Notes: generated by a model not told the origin, from the letters alone. DNA of 33,085 bases from an uncultured Acidobacteriia bacterium (GCA_903881085.1 CAIRSA010000319.1:1-33085), one strand, 5' to 3'. Shown: positions 16,719 to 25,020, numbered from the stretch's first letter. Made by a program: numbers and translations.

Positions 16719-18022
16719 GAATCGCTGAACGGCGCAAATGCGATGTGTTAGTCTGCGGCGGCGGCACTGCGGGTTTGGGCGCGGCAGTTGCCGCGGCTCG
16801 CGGCGGGGCCCGCACGATTCTGCTGGAACGGCACGGCCACTGCGGCGGCATCTGCGTCAGTTCGTTGGTGCACACCTTCGACGGCGCACGCAGTTGCCGC
16901 GACAACAGCCAGTTTGTGGTGGGCGGCATCCCGCGCGAAGTGATCGCGCGGTTGGATCGCCTGCATGGCTTGGCGCTCGATGACAATCCGCCGGAGACAT
17001 TGAACTTCGACCCCGAAGCAATGAAGCGCGTCTCAGACCACATGCTGCGCGAAGCGGGCGTGACCGTTTACTATCACCTGTTCGCGGCGGAAGTGCTGCG
17101 CGAGGGCGACCGCGTGGCCGCAGTGATTGCGGCAGGCAAAGAAGGCTTGTGGGAGATCCGGCCTGCAGTGGTGATCGACACTACAGGCGATGGCGACGTC
17201 AGCTACTTTGCCGGTGCGCAGTTTGAAAAGCACTCGCTGCTGCAGACCATGTCGCAGCATTTTCGTATGGGCGGGTTGACGGGCGATCGCGGGTGGGAAG
17301 TCCTGGAGCAGGAATGCCGCCGCGCCATGGATAAGGCATATGCGGAAGGCCGTGCGCCAAAGTACGGCGGCCCTTGGCTGATCCGCATACGACCCGGCGA
17401 GATCACAGCGAACTGCACCCGGCTGTATGGCGACGGCACAAAGACCGAAGACCTTTCGCGGGCTGAGATGCAGGGGCGCGATGACATGGTGTCGATTCTG
17501 GAAATCTTCCGCCATGACATCCCCGACTTTCGTTCCGCCTACGTATTGGTATCTGGCAGTGAGATTGGCGTGCGCGAAACGCGGCGCATTGTTGGCGATT
17601 ACCAGATGACCGCGGCTGACGTGCTGGAAGGCCGCTCGCACGCAGACCCCATTGCCTTGGGCAGTTGGCCGATCGATATCCATCCGGCCGATGGGCGCGT
17701 AGGCGTGCATCCCCATAAAGAGGACCCTCCCGCGCCGTATCCGATTCCGCTGCGAGCACTGCTGGTGAAGGACATTGCGAATCTGATGGTGGCCGGGCGT
17801 TGCTTGTCGGCCACGCATGAAGCGCACGGCTCCACGCGTGTGAGCGGCACGGCCATGGCTACAGGTGAGGCATGCGGCACGCTGGCGGCGTTGGCAGCCA
17901 AGCGCGGAGTTGGCTTACGCGAAGTTCCTTACGTTGATTTGCAACAACAGTTATTGACGCAGGGCGTCATCCTCACATCAGCTGGAGCTAGCTCGCACAA
18001 CGGAGCTCGGCGCGGCTCATGA
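16715..18022 (+). CDS. FAD-dependent oxidoreductase (FAD_oxidored family), paralog 2
   Basis: This 435-residue flavoprotein is clearly paralogous to the upstream gene. The FAD motif is DVLVCGGGTAGLGAAVAAA (GGGTAG at 15-20) with Glu38 (ILLERHG) and HCGGIC in place of FCGGTP. GSWPIDIHPADGRVGVHPH and HGSTRVSGTAMATGEACG repeat the partner's C-terminal motifs. The two genes overlap by ATGA, so they probably arose by tandem duplication and are translated together, perhaps as a heteromer. The divergence is spread along the proteins, so they probably differ in substrate or role. A short tail (about 20 residues, SAGASSHNGARRGS) follows the conserved core. The specific reaction is unknown. Confidence 0.85.
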   Translation: MRIAERRKCDVLVCGGGTAGLGAAVAAARGGARTILLERHGHCGGICVSSLVHTFDGARSCRDNSQFVVGGIPREVIARLDRLHGLALDDNPPETLNFDPEAMKRVSDHMLREAGVTVYYHLFAAEVLREGDRVAAVIAAGKEGLWEIRPAVVIDTTGDGDVSYFAGAQFEKHSLLQTMSQHFRMGGLTGDRGWEVLEQECRRAMDKAYAEGRAPKYGGPWLIRIRPGEITANCTRLYGDGTKTEDLSRAEMQGRDDMVSILEIFRHDIPDFRSAYVLVSGSEIGVRETRRIVGDYQMTAADVLEGRSHADPIALGSWPIDIHPADGRVGVHPHKEDPPAPYPIPLRALLVKDIANLMVAGRCLSATHEAHGSTRVSGTAMATGEACGTLAALAAKRGVGLREVPYVDLQQQLLTQGVILTSAGASSHNGARRGS

Positions 18023-18074
18023 GATGCAAGGTTCAACAGGAGGCTGGGCCGCGCAGGCCCTGTGCGATCAAATT

Positions 18075-19109
18075 ATGAACGACTCATCCCCATTATTAAG
18101 AATTGCCCTGGCGGGCTGCGGCGGCGTTGTCCGCCGCTATCGACGGACTTATAAGACTTTGCCTGGCGTGCAGGTAGTAGCCGCGGTGGATGCCAATGAA
18201 GCCGAAGCCCAGCAGGCCGCGGCGGAACTCGGCGCATCGCGCGTGTCCACTCAATTTGCCGACGCGCTGGGCGCGGATGTGGACGCCGTGGTCATCTCAA
18301 CACCCAACCACCTGCATGCAGAGCACGCCATCGCCGCGTTTCAAGCCGGCAAACACGTGCTGCTGCAGAAGCCCATGGCGCGCACTGCGGTCGAATGCGA
18401 TGCGATTCTGGCGGCTCAGCGCGCGGCGGGCAAGAGACTGGGCGTGTACATGAACCTGCTTGACCATCCGCTGTTTCGCGATATGCGGCGCTTGGTGGCC
18501 GAGGGTAAGTTGGGCAACGTAGCGCTGTTCAGCGCGCGCCTGGCACATCGCGGCGGACTGGGCTGGGGCGGCGTAGGGCAGAACTGGCGGGCATCGAAAG
18601 AGAGCACCGGCGGCGGATCGTTCATCCAATTGGGAGTGCACTACCAGCACCTGATGCGATGGCTGCTGGGTCAGGAAATCAACAGCGTGCAGGCCATGGC
18701 GACGAACTTTGCCTGCCCGCACCTGGAGGGCGACGATCTGATGCTGGTGCAATATCGCCTGTCGAAAGGGTCGCTGGGAGAGATTCAGACCTCGTGGTGT
18801 TGTCTGGAGGAGCACGTGTCGTTACTCGGCACCAAAGGCTCGATTCACTATCGTGATAACTCCGTCGTCGAGTACACCGCAGAGACCGGCCCCTTCGAAG
18901 GTGAGTTCCTGAAGGTGAAGGGCGATGGCTCGTTCGAACGTTTTGAGAATCGTCTGGCGCCTGAGTGGGACGATGCGGCGAACCCGTATAATCAGCATCG
19001 GCGCTTCTGCGAAGCGTTGCAGAAGGGCGAGAATCCGGAGGTAACAGGCGACGACGCACGTGAAGATATCCGCGTTGTGGAAGCCTGCTACGCAGGAGTA
19101 AAGGCATGA
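18075..19109 (+). CDS. Gfo/Idh/MocA family oxidoreductase with variant catalytic motifs
   Basis: This NAD(P)-dependent sugar dehydrogenase-type protein has about 344 residues from the ATG at 18075. An upstream ATG at 18024 would add 17 residues; 18075 is preferred because the nucleotide-binding strand LRIALAGCGGV begins there, but no good Shine-Dalgarno sequence decides it. The Rossmann motif is G-C-G-G at 14-17. The usual EKP motif reads QKP (98-100, Lys99 kept). The usual GGG-x-x-D-x-G-x-H reads GGGSFIQLGVH, so the Asp that pairs with the catalytic His in inositol dehydrogenase is Gln, while the His is kept. The family oxidises or reduces sugar hydroxyls, often producing 3-keto sugars. The operon context suggests a sugar intermediate. 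Confidence 0.87.
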   Translation: MNDSSPLLRIALAGCGGVVRRYRRTYKTLPGVQVVAAVDANEAEAQQAAAELGASRVSTQFADALGADVDAVVISTPNHLHAEHAIAAFQAGKHVLLQKPMARTAVECDAILAAQRAAGKRLGVYMNLLDHPLFRDMRRLVAEGKLGNVALFSARLAHRGGLGWGGVGQNWRASKESTGGGSFIQLGVHYQHLMRWLLGQEINSVQAMATNFACPHLEGDDLMLVQYRLSKGSLGEIQTSWCCLEEHVSLLGTKGSIHYRDNSVVEYTAETGPFEGEFLKVKGDGSFERFENRLAPEWDDAANPYNQHRRFCEALQKGENPEVTGDDAREDIRVVEACYAGVKA

Positions 19110-19879
19110 GTAAACCGGTAGCAATCATCACTGGCGCCGCACGCGGCATCGGACGCGCGACAGCGCTAAGGTTGGCGCAGGACGGTTGGTCATTGGTATT
19201 ATGCGGGCGTTCGACGGATGAGTTGTCGGCGCTGGCAATTGAGTTGGAGTCGGCCGTTGCTGTAGTGGGAGATCTGCGCGAAGCCGCCACGCCGGGCATG
19301 TTGGTTGACGCCGCGATCAGTCAATTCGGCCGCTTGGACGCGCTGGTGAACGCTGCGGGCGTGGCAAAGAACGTGCCGATTCTTGAGCTGGATCTGGAAA
19401 CCTGGCAGAACATTTTCGACCTGCATGTGACGGCGATGTTCCGCTGCTGCCAGGCCGCCGGCAAAGTGATGGTGGCGAGCGGGGAAGGTGGCAGCATCGT
19501 CAACATCGGCTCCATTGCGGCATCGATGGGCATGTATACCACCGGCGCATACGCAGCGGCAAAGGGCGCAGTAGCATCGTTCACTCGTGTGCTCGCAGTG
19601 GAGTTGGCGCAACACAAGATCCGTGTGAATGCGGTCGCACCGGGACCGATTGCGACGGAGCAACTGCGCAAGGTATATGCTGGTCCAATGTACGCCGAGC
19701 GCAGCCGCAGCATTCCTATGAACCGCTTGGGCGAACCAGCTGAAGTGGCCGATTTCATTGCGTTTCTGGTGTCGCCGCAAGCCGCGTATCTCACCGGACA
19801 AATTTATCCGATCGATGGCGGCGCGTCGGCCGTGGGCTGCTACAGCTACGAGACCTACAAGCGGCAGAAGCCTGAATAA
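19106..19879 (+). CDS. SDR family NAD(P)-dependent oxidoreductase
   Basis: This 257-residue classical short-chain dehydrogenase/reductase carries the cofactor motif TGAARGIG (9-16), the NAAG motif (82-85), and a catalytic Ser136, Tyr149, Lys153 triad (NIGSIAAS and YAAAK). The C-terminal half has the usual VAPGPIATE and GQIYPIDGG motifs. The position where many SDRs have a catalytic Asn reads His in FDLHVTAMF, a small deviation. The start overlaps the Gfo/Idh stop (ATGA). FabG-like SDRs in sugar loci commonly act on keto-sugar or sugar-acid intermediates; the exact substrate cannot be read here. Confidence 0.92.
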   Translation: MSKPVAIITGAARGIGRATALRLAQDGWSLVLCGRSTDELSALAIELESAVAVVGDLREAATPGMLVDAAISQFGRLDALVNAAGVAKNVPILELDLETWQNIFDLHVTAMFRCCQAAGKVMVASGEGGSIVNIGSIAASMGMYTTGAYAAAKGAVASFTRVLAVELAQHKIRVNAVAPGPIATEQLRKVYAGPMYAERSRSIPMNRLGEPAEVADFIAFLVSPQAAYLTGQIYPIDGGASAVGCYSYETYKRQKPE

Positions 19880-21094
19880 ATGACGGACAACCGCACTCGC
19901 TGGGTCATCGCCGGGCTGCTCTGCGCGGCCACGATCATCAATTACATCGACCGCCAGACGCTGTCGATCTTGAGCCCGCTGCTGCGCAAAGAGTTCAACC
20001 TCAGCGAGTACGATTATTCGAATATCGTCACGGCATTTCTGGTCTCCTACACGGTGATGTATTCCGTGGGCGGGCGCGTGATGGACGCGCTCGGCGTGCG
20101 CCTGGGACTGGTGTTGAGCCTGGCCTGGTGGTCCGTCGCCACCATGCTTACCGGCTTTGCGCGCGGCGCCGTGAGTCTGGGCGCGTTCCGGTTTCTACTC
20201 GGCGTGGGCGAGCCATGTGTGTACCCGGCCGGCGTGAAGGTGTGCGGCGAGTGGTTTCCGCCGAACCTGCGTGCCACGGCTGCGGGCATTTTTTCTTCGG
20301 GCAGCGCGATCGGAGCATTGCTGGCACCGCCGGTAGTGGCGTGGCTCACGCTGCAATTTGGATGGCGGTATGCGTTCATCATTCCTGGCGTCATGGGCTT
20401 GTTGTGGCTGCCCGCATGGTGGTTGATCTACCGGCCCCTGGCAGTAACGACAAAGGTTGCCGGTCCGCGCTGGCGCGATCTGTTGAGGCAACGAACGGTG
20501 TGGGGATTGCTGCTGCCGCGCCTCTTCAGCGACCCAGTCTGGTACTTCTACATTTTCTGGCTGCCCGATTATCTGCAACGCGAACGGCATCTGAGTTTGA
20601 AGGAGATCGGCATCTACGGCTGGATTCCGTTTCTATTCGCGGATCTTGGCAACGTCGGCGGCGGCATGCTGTCCGATTGGCTGGTCCGTCGTGGAATGAC
20701 TCCGGCCAGAGCACGCATCGCAGTGCTGGTGGGTGTGGGATGCCTGGCGCCGTTGGGCGCGTTGGCGGGAATCGCGCCGACCGCAGCAACGGCCATTGCG
20801 GTCACCTGTCTGGTGGCCTTTCTCACGCAATGCTGGGCTACCAATACGGCAACTCTGGCGGCAGACATCATTCCGAATGAAGCCGCGGCCAGCGTGTTTG
20901 GCTTGATGGGCACTGCGGGAAGCCTGGCCGGCGCGTGCTTCGCGCAGTTGCTGGGCTACGTGATTTCCACCTTCGGATATCCAGCGGCATTCGCACTGGC
21001 TGCGCTGATGCATCCGTGCGCGGCAACCATTCTGTATTTCGTACTGAGACCGGTGAGGGAACGGACAGTGGATGCTTATGAAAGCCTCTCTTGA
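19880..21094 (+). CDS. MFS transporter, ACS-like (sugar acid or organic anion)
   Basis: This 404-residue inner-membrane transporter of the major facilitator superfamily has about 12 hydrophobic segments. The opening TM1 motif NYIDRQTLSI (N21-Y22-I23-D24-R25) followed by a segment for TM2 with GGRVMDALGVRLGL resembles the anion:cation symporter subfamily (hexuronate, galactarate and similar transporters). The ATG directly abuts the SDR stop (TAAATG). As the only inner-membrane importer in the operon it probably brings in the product of the periplasmic enzymes, possibly a sugar acid. Subfamily and substrate are inferred from sequence pattern only. Confidence 0.88.
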   Translation: MTDNRTRWVIAGLLCAATIINYIDRQTLSILSPLLRKEFNLSEYDYSNIVTAFLVSYTVMYSVGGRVMDALGVRLGLVLSLAWWSVATMLTGFARGAVSLGAFRFLLGVGEPCVYPAGVKVCGEWFPPNLRATAAGIFSSGSAIGALLAPPVVAWLTLQFGWRYAFIIPGVMGLLWLPAWWLIYRPLAVTTKVAGPRWRDLLRQRTVWGLLLPRLFSDPVWYFYIFWLPDYLQRERHLSLKEIGIYGWIPFLFADLGNVGGGMLSDWLVRRGMTPARARIAVLVGVGCLAPLGALAGIAPTAATAIAVTCLVAFLTQCWATNTATLAADIIPNEAAASVFGLMGTAGSLAGACFAQLLGYVISTFGYPAAFALAALMHPCAATILYFVLRPVRERTVDAYESLS

Positions 21095-21644
21095 TGAAGC
21101 ACTAGAAGTATTCGCATCGCTCAGCAGCTTGGAGCGGGAGGTCACGCGCGCCGCGCAGATGGCTGTCGACACACTCAATCGCGGCGGAAAGCTGTTGATC
21201 TGCGGCAACGGCGGCAGCGCCTGCGATGCGCAGCATCTGGCCGGCGAACTGGTGGGCCGGTATAAAGGCAACCGCCGCGCGCTGCCTGCCATTGCACTGA
21301 ACGCCGATGGCGCAACCATGTCGTGCATCGGAAACGATTACCGTTTCGAAGAAGTCTTTTCCCGGCAGATAGAAGCTTTCGCGCGGGCTGGAGATCTGCT
21401 AATCGTCTTCACCACCAGCGGCCAATCTCCTAACGTACTGGAAGCGCTGCGCACGGCGCGCGCACGCGGAGTGCAATCGATCGCCTTTCTTGGACGCGAT
21501 GGCGGCGCTGCAAAACCTTTGTCCGATCTGCACATTGTAGTTGCGCATGCGGCGACGGCGCGAGTGCAGGAAGCGCATCAGTTTCTGCTGCATTGTCTGA
21601 TGGACCAGATTGAAGCGATGATGGGATTCACGGAGCAACCATGA
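21072..21644 (+). CDS. GmhA/DiaA-type SIS phosphosugar isomerase
   Basis: This 190-residue SIS-domain protein is closest to sedoheptulose-7-phosphate isomerase. The phosphosugar loop is ICGNGGSACDAQH (45-49 for GNGGS). The positions that bind zinc in E. coli GmhA appear conserved: His55, Glu59 (HLAGE), Gln166 and His174 (VQEAHQFLLH). The second phosphate loop reads TSGQSPN (115-121), with Gln where Asn is common. It overlaps the transporter gene by 23 bp from this ATG, or 17 bp from the ATG at 21078. GmhA normally makes heptose for LPS; its place at the end of a catabolic operon, with no other heptose gene in view, suggests either a diverted function or a different phosphosugar substrate. Confidence 0.85.
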   Translation: MLMKASLDEALEVFASLSSLEREVTRAAQMAVDTLNRGGKLLICGNGGSACDAQHLAGELVGRYKGNRRALPAIALNADGATMSCIGNDYRFEEVFSRQIEAFARAGDLLIVFTTSGQSPNVLEALRTARARGVQSIAFLGRDGGAAKPLSDLHIVVAHAATARVQEAHQFLLHCLMDQIEAMMGFTEQP

Positions 21645-22471
21645 GAATCGCAATCTGTTCCATGCTCGTCTTAGCATCGTGCGCCCCCGCCCAGGTGAAG
21701 ATGCCGGACAACATCGTGATCGAGAAGAATGTCCCGTATGGCACCCACCCCAAACAGGTCCTGGACATCACCCGGCCTGCGGATGTGGGCGGCCGTTTGC
21801 GACCGGCGGTGTTCTTCATTCACGGTGGCGGATGGACCGGCATGTCGAAGGACGAAGTGGTCGCCACGCACATCCGCCGATATGTGGAGCGCGGTTTCAT
21901 CGCCGTCAACGTGGAGTATCGAGTAGCCAAGGATGCGCTGGCCCCGGCTGCGGTGCAGGACGTGCGAGCCGCTGCGCGATGGATGCTCGCCAACGCCGCG
22001 CGGCTTGGGATTGATACGAAGCGCATCGTAGTTTCGGGCAACTCCGCTGGAGGACATTTGGCGATGATGTCCGTCTTGCCGATGGATGAAGCCAAATATG
22101 GAATAGGCCTGCGACCAGCCGCCATCGTCAATATTTACGGCATCATGGACGTGGGCGACCTGCTGGATGGGCCGCACCAGCGCAACTACGCGTTGGCCTG
22201 GATGAAGGGCTTGGAAAAGACCGGTTTACCCGCCGAGCTATCCCCTTTGCAGCATCTGCAATCGGGTTTACCGCCGGTGTTGACCGTGCATGGGGATGCG
22301 GATGAGAGCGTACCTTATGCCCACGCGCTGCGGATCACAGAAGGACTGAAGAAGTTCGGAGTGCGCGCGGAGTTGATTACCGTGCCCGGCGGCAAACATG
22401 GGTTTCCACCGGAAAAGTGGGAAGAACTGTATCCGCAAATCTTTGTGTTTGTCGAAAGCGCTTTAAAGTAA
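21641..22471 (+). CDS. Exported alpha/beta hydrolase (HSL/BD-FAE-like esterase), probable lipoprotein
   Basis: This alpha/beta hydrolase has 276 residues. The oxyanion-hole motif is HGGGW (61-65), the nucleophile Ser135 lies in GNSAGG, the acid is probably Asp221 (HGDADESVPY) and the base His253 (GGKHGF). The N-terminus has a short hydrophobic stretch and a lipobox-like LASC (Cys14), so it may be a lipoprotein; cleavage further on by signal peptidase I is an alternative. The start overlaps the isomerase stop (ATGA), making it the last gene of the operon. Family members deacylate acetylated or feruloylated polysaccharides and other esters. Here it probably removes ester groups from the glycan before or after hydrolysis. 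No terminator with a T-run follows it. Confidence 0.88.
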   Translation: MRIAICSMLVLASCAPAQVKMPDNIVIEKNVPYGTHPKQVLDITRPADVGGRLRPAVFFIHGGGWTGMSKDEVVATHIRRYVERGFIAVNVEYRVAKDALAPAAVQDVRAAARWMLANAARLGIDTKRIVVSGNSAGGHLAMMSVLPMDEAKYGIGLRPAAIVNIYGIMDVGDLLDGPHQRNYALAWMKGLEKTGLPAELSPLQHLQSGLPPVLTVHGDADESVPYAHALRITEGLKKFGVRAELITVPGGKHGFPPEKWEELYPQIFVFVESALK

Positions 22472-22515
22472 CTGGAATTTCTGCACTTTCAACAAAGATT
22501 CTCAGCAGTTGTGGG

Positions 22516-22550
22516 GCAGATTGGCAATCTGCAGCCGATTGTTAATCGGC
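22516..22550. repeat. Twin palindromic hairpins (dispersed repeat, copy 2)
   Basis: GCAGATT-GGC-AATCTGC (22516-22532) and GCCGATT-GTT-AATCGGC (22534-22550) are two perfect 7-bp-stem hairpins separated by one base, in the gap between convergent genes. The upstream flank repeats the sequence at 14-33 of the window. They may act as a bidirectional stop for transcription between convergent genes or be a REP-like repeat; neither has a T-run. The rest of the 22472-22677 gap shows nothing recognisable. Confidence 0.6.
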
Positions 22551-22677
22551 TTGGTGGGCCTGGCAGAAACCTCGCAAGGCTGGGATTTCGGATCGAACTC
22601 GGATAGGGCCGGGTGCCACTCGGCCGCAGAATGCCATTCTTCCCCACATCCGGCGCATGCCGTATCGCCTTCCACAC

Positions 22678-25020
22678 CTACTTCTGCAGCACCATCTCCG
22701 ACTGGTTACGAGTAATCTTCACTTCCTTGGCATTAGGGGCACGTTTCAAAGCGGCAAGTGTATCGATGGCCGTGGCCCCCACGCGCAGAATCACGTCGCC
22801 TTTGCGCAAACCAATTCGATAAGCTTCGCTTGCCGCAGGAACCTCCAGCACCAGCACGCCGGTCTCGCCAGCCAGGCCCGCGGCGGAGACTTCTCCCATC
22901 CCCACCACGTTCCGAACTTCTGCGCCTAACCACGTCCACACAGTCTTGTCGCGATTGGAGCGCAGCGTTTCGGCCGGCGCGTCGCCCAGGCCAGGTAGTT
23001 TCGGCGTGCGAGCGATCGCCTTCAACGACGTCTTCTGCACGCCAAACTGATCCATCGGAAAATTCTGGAAGCCGAACTGGAAGGCCGGTGAGCCTTCGCG
23101 CACGCGGTAGTCGCCGTGCGCAGCATCTACAAACAGCATGTCCGCTTCGATGGAATGCTCGTCGCGGCCGCTCTGCGCATGCAAGCCGGAGGCAACCTTC
23201 GGATCATTCATACCCGGGCGATGGAACAGATTGAAGTCCACCTCCTTGCCCCACGGCTGGTTTACACGAATCGGCTTGTACGGCGTAAAGACAATGTTCT
23301 TGCGGAACACATCGCCGCTGCCGTTGTACCAGACATGCGGGTGGAACGAATTGTCCACGATGATATTGTTCTCAACGCGCCGCCCGAAGCCCTCGCGCAG
23401 TTTCAGACCGCCATGCAGACAGAGGTTGTTCACGATCTCATAGTTCGAAGAGCCATCATCCAGATCGATGTCCCAGCCATGATCGCAGCGCCAACGATTG
23501 TTGCGCAGAATGGTAGTCTTGCGCGCATCCAGGAACGGCAGCGCCTTCTCTTCCGGAGTAGTAAGAGCGTTCAAGTCCACGCCCGTCAGGCCCCAGAAGC
23601 GGTCGCGACCCCACGAATTAAACGAGCCGTGATCGCCCGTCTCCTTCACCGTATCGAAGACGTCGCAGTATTCGACAACGTGCCCACCCCACGTGCCTTC
23701 GCCAATATTGATGCCCGCGCGCGGCACATCATAGATGGAACAATGCCGCACAGTGATCGATTCGGACATCGAGATCTGAATCGGGGCGGTTTGCTTCTCC
23801 ACGCGGCCGGTTTGATGGATCAGGCAATCTTCCACCAGCGAATCGGCCGGATAATTGGCCGTCAGCGGGCCGGGTGTGCGATCAATCTCGCTGATATTCT
23901 GCTTCTCCTTTTGACCGAAGAACAGCGGACTGCGCACGGCTGCCGGGTCGCCAACAAAGGCCACGCCGTTTGCGCCGGTGCGTTCAATGTGGCAGCCGCG
24001 AATGGTCACCCGCCGGTTGTAGTTGTTGACGAAGATGGCGTTGCCGCCCAGTTGATCGAAGTGAGAATTCTCAATGTGAACGTCTTCCGTACCCGTCAAG
24101 AACACAGCGCCCCCGCGATATGTGGTCCAGTCACTGCGCAGCAACGATTCGCGGTTATCCATGAAGGTACGCGCGGCGTGGCGAAACGTGAAGCCATCGA
24201 GCGAAATGTTGCGCACCGGGTCCGATTGGCTGCCGCGAAATTCGATGAGGTGCCGCAATACCACGCCCTCGACGACGGCCTTGTTCATGTCCAGGCCGGC
24301 CGGCGGATAGAAGTACAGCGTAGACGTCTTCGCATCCAGATACCACTCGCCAGGCGCGTCTAACTCTTCGAAAATGTTTTCCACGAAGCGGTACTTGTCA
24401 TGAATCCCCAGCCGGCGGTTGTTCTGCCAGCCGCCTTCATAGGCCACCTCGCCCGTAGCCGATTTACCCGTGATCTCATAATGAAAATCGCCCCACAGAT
24501 GCTTGTGCATGGCGTGAATGAAGCCGCCCTTGGGATCACGCCATCGCACAGCGCGCTCCTTGCTGAAGGCATCGGGCGACCAGCCATCGAAGTATTGCGA
24601 GGCCGGGTCGTAGTTCGGATAGCGTGCCATGCGCTGCCGCTCGCCGTTGACGAACAACTGATCGGTGCTGAAGCCGGCCGGAACTTTCGCTTGCAGGATT
24701 CCATCGCGATAGGCGGTCCATCGAAGGTTCAGCCGCGTGCCTCCGCTCAAGACGACTTCCCCGCCCGGGTCAGCCACATATTTCACCGGGCCGTTATCCG
24801 CACTGGTAAAAACCACTGTCGCGGGCAGGTAGTAGATGCCCGGGGCGAAGTGCACGACAGCCGCACGTGATTTGCGGGCCGCGCGCTGGGCGGCGGCGAA
24901 CGTGCGAACAGGACGCGCCTTGGAGCCAAGCGCGGTATCGACACCCGCCGGGCTAACGTATACATCGGCGGCCTGCACCATGCTTGCAGTAAAAAGAAGA
25001 AGGGATAAACGCATTGCCAT
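22678..25020 (-). CDS. Exported right-handed beta-helix protein with C-terminal PDZ domain
   Basis: This protein has about 780 residues from the ATG at 25020; the frame stays open further upstream, but that part overlaps the antisense epimerase-like gene and does not look like a leader. A signal peptide (MAMRLSLLLFTASMVQA) precedes DVYVSPAGVDTALGSKARP, the usual opening of parallel beta-helix polysaccharide-active proteins. The middle (about 220-640) has repeated short strands such as RNISLDGFTFRHA, VTIRGCHIERTGANGV and ESITVRHCSIYDVPRAGI. The last 75 or so residues form a PDZ-like domain with GLRKGDVILRVGATAIDTLA. The family includes pectate-lyase-like lyases, isomerases and binding proteins, and catalytic residues are not identifiable. 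The start lies 45 bp from the divergent epimerase-like gene. Confidence 0.85.
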   Translation of the reverse strand: MAMRLSLLLFTASMVQAADVYVSPAGVDTALGSKARPVRTFAAAQRAARKSRAAVVHFAPGIYYLPATVVFTSADNGPVKYVADPGGEVVLSGGTRLNLRWTAYRDGILQAKVPAGFSTDQLFVNGERQRMARYPNYDPASQYFDGWSPDAFSKERAVRWRDPKGGFIHAMHKHLWGDFHYEITGKSATGEVAYEGGWQNNRRLGIHDKYRFVENIFEELDAPGEWYLDAKTSTLYFYPPAGLDMNKAVVEGVVLRHLIEFRGSQSDPVRNISLDGFTFRHAARTFMDNRESLLRSDWTTYRGGAVFLTGTEDVHIENSHFDQLGGNAIFVNNYNRRVTIRGCHIERTGANGVAFVGDPAAVRSPLFFGQKEKQNISEIDRTPGPLTANYPADSLVEDCLIHQTGRVEKQTAPIQISMSESITVRHCSIYDVPRAGINIGEGTWGGHVVEYCDVFDTVKETGDHGSFNSWGRDRFWGLTGVDLNALTTPEEKALPFLDARKTTILRNNRWRCDHGWDIDLDDGSSNYEIVNNLCLHGGLKLREGFGRRVENNIIVDNSFHPHVWYNGSGDVFRKNIVFTPYKPIRVNQPWGKEVDFNLFHRPGMNDPKVASGLHAQSGRDEHSIEADMLFVDAAHGDYRVREGSPAFQFGFQNFPMDQFGVQKTSLKAIARTPKLPGLGDAPAETLRSNRDKTVWTWLGAEVRNVVGMGEVSAAGLAGETGVLVLEVPAASEAYRIGLRKGDVILRVGATAIDTLAALKRAPNAKEVKITRNQSEMVLQK

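Noticed and set aside
17033..17827. 264-residue minus-strand open frame in the second FAD gene
   Set aside because: Shadow of the FAD gene, with no start signal or motif.
23116..24363. 415-residue plus-strand open frame
   Set aside because: It is antisense to the beta-helix gene, rich in the Arg/Ala/His/Val composition of GC-rich shadow frames, and shows no domain or start signal.
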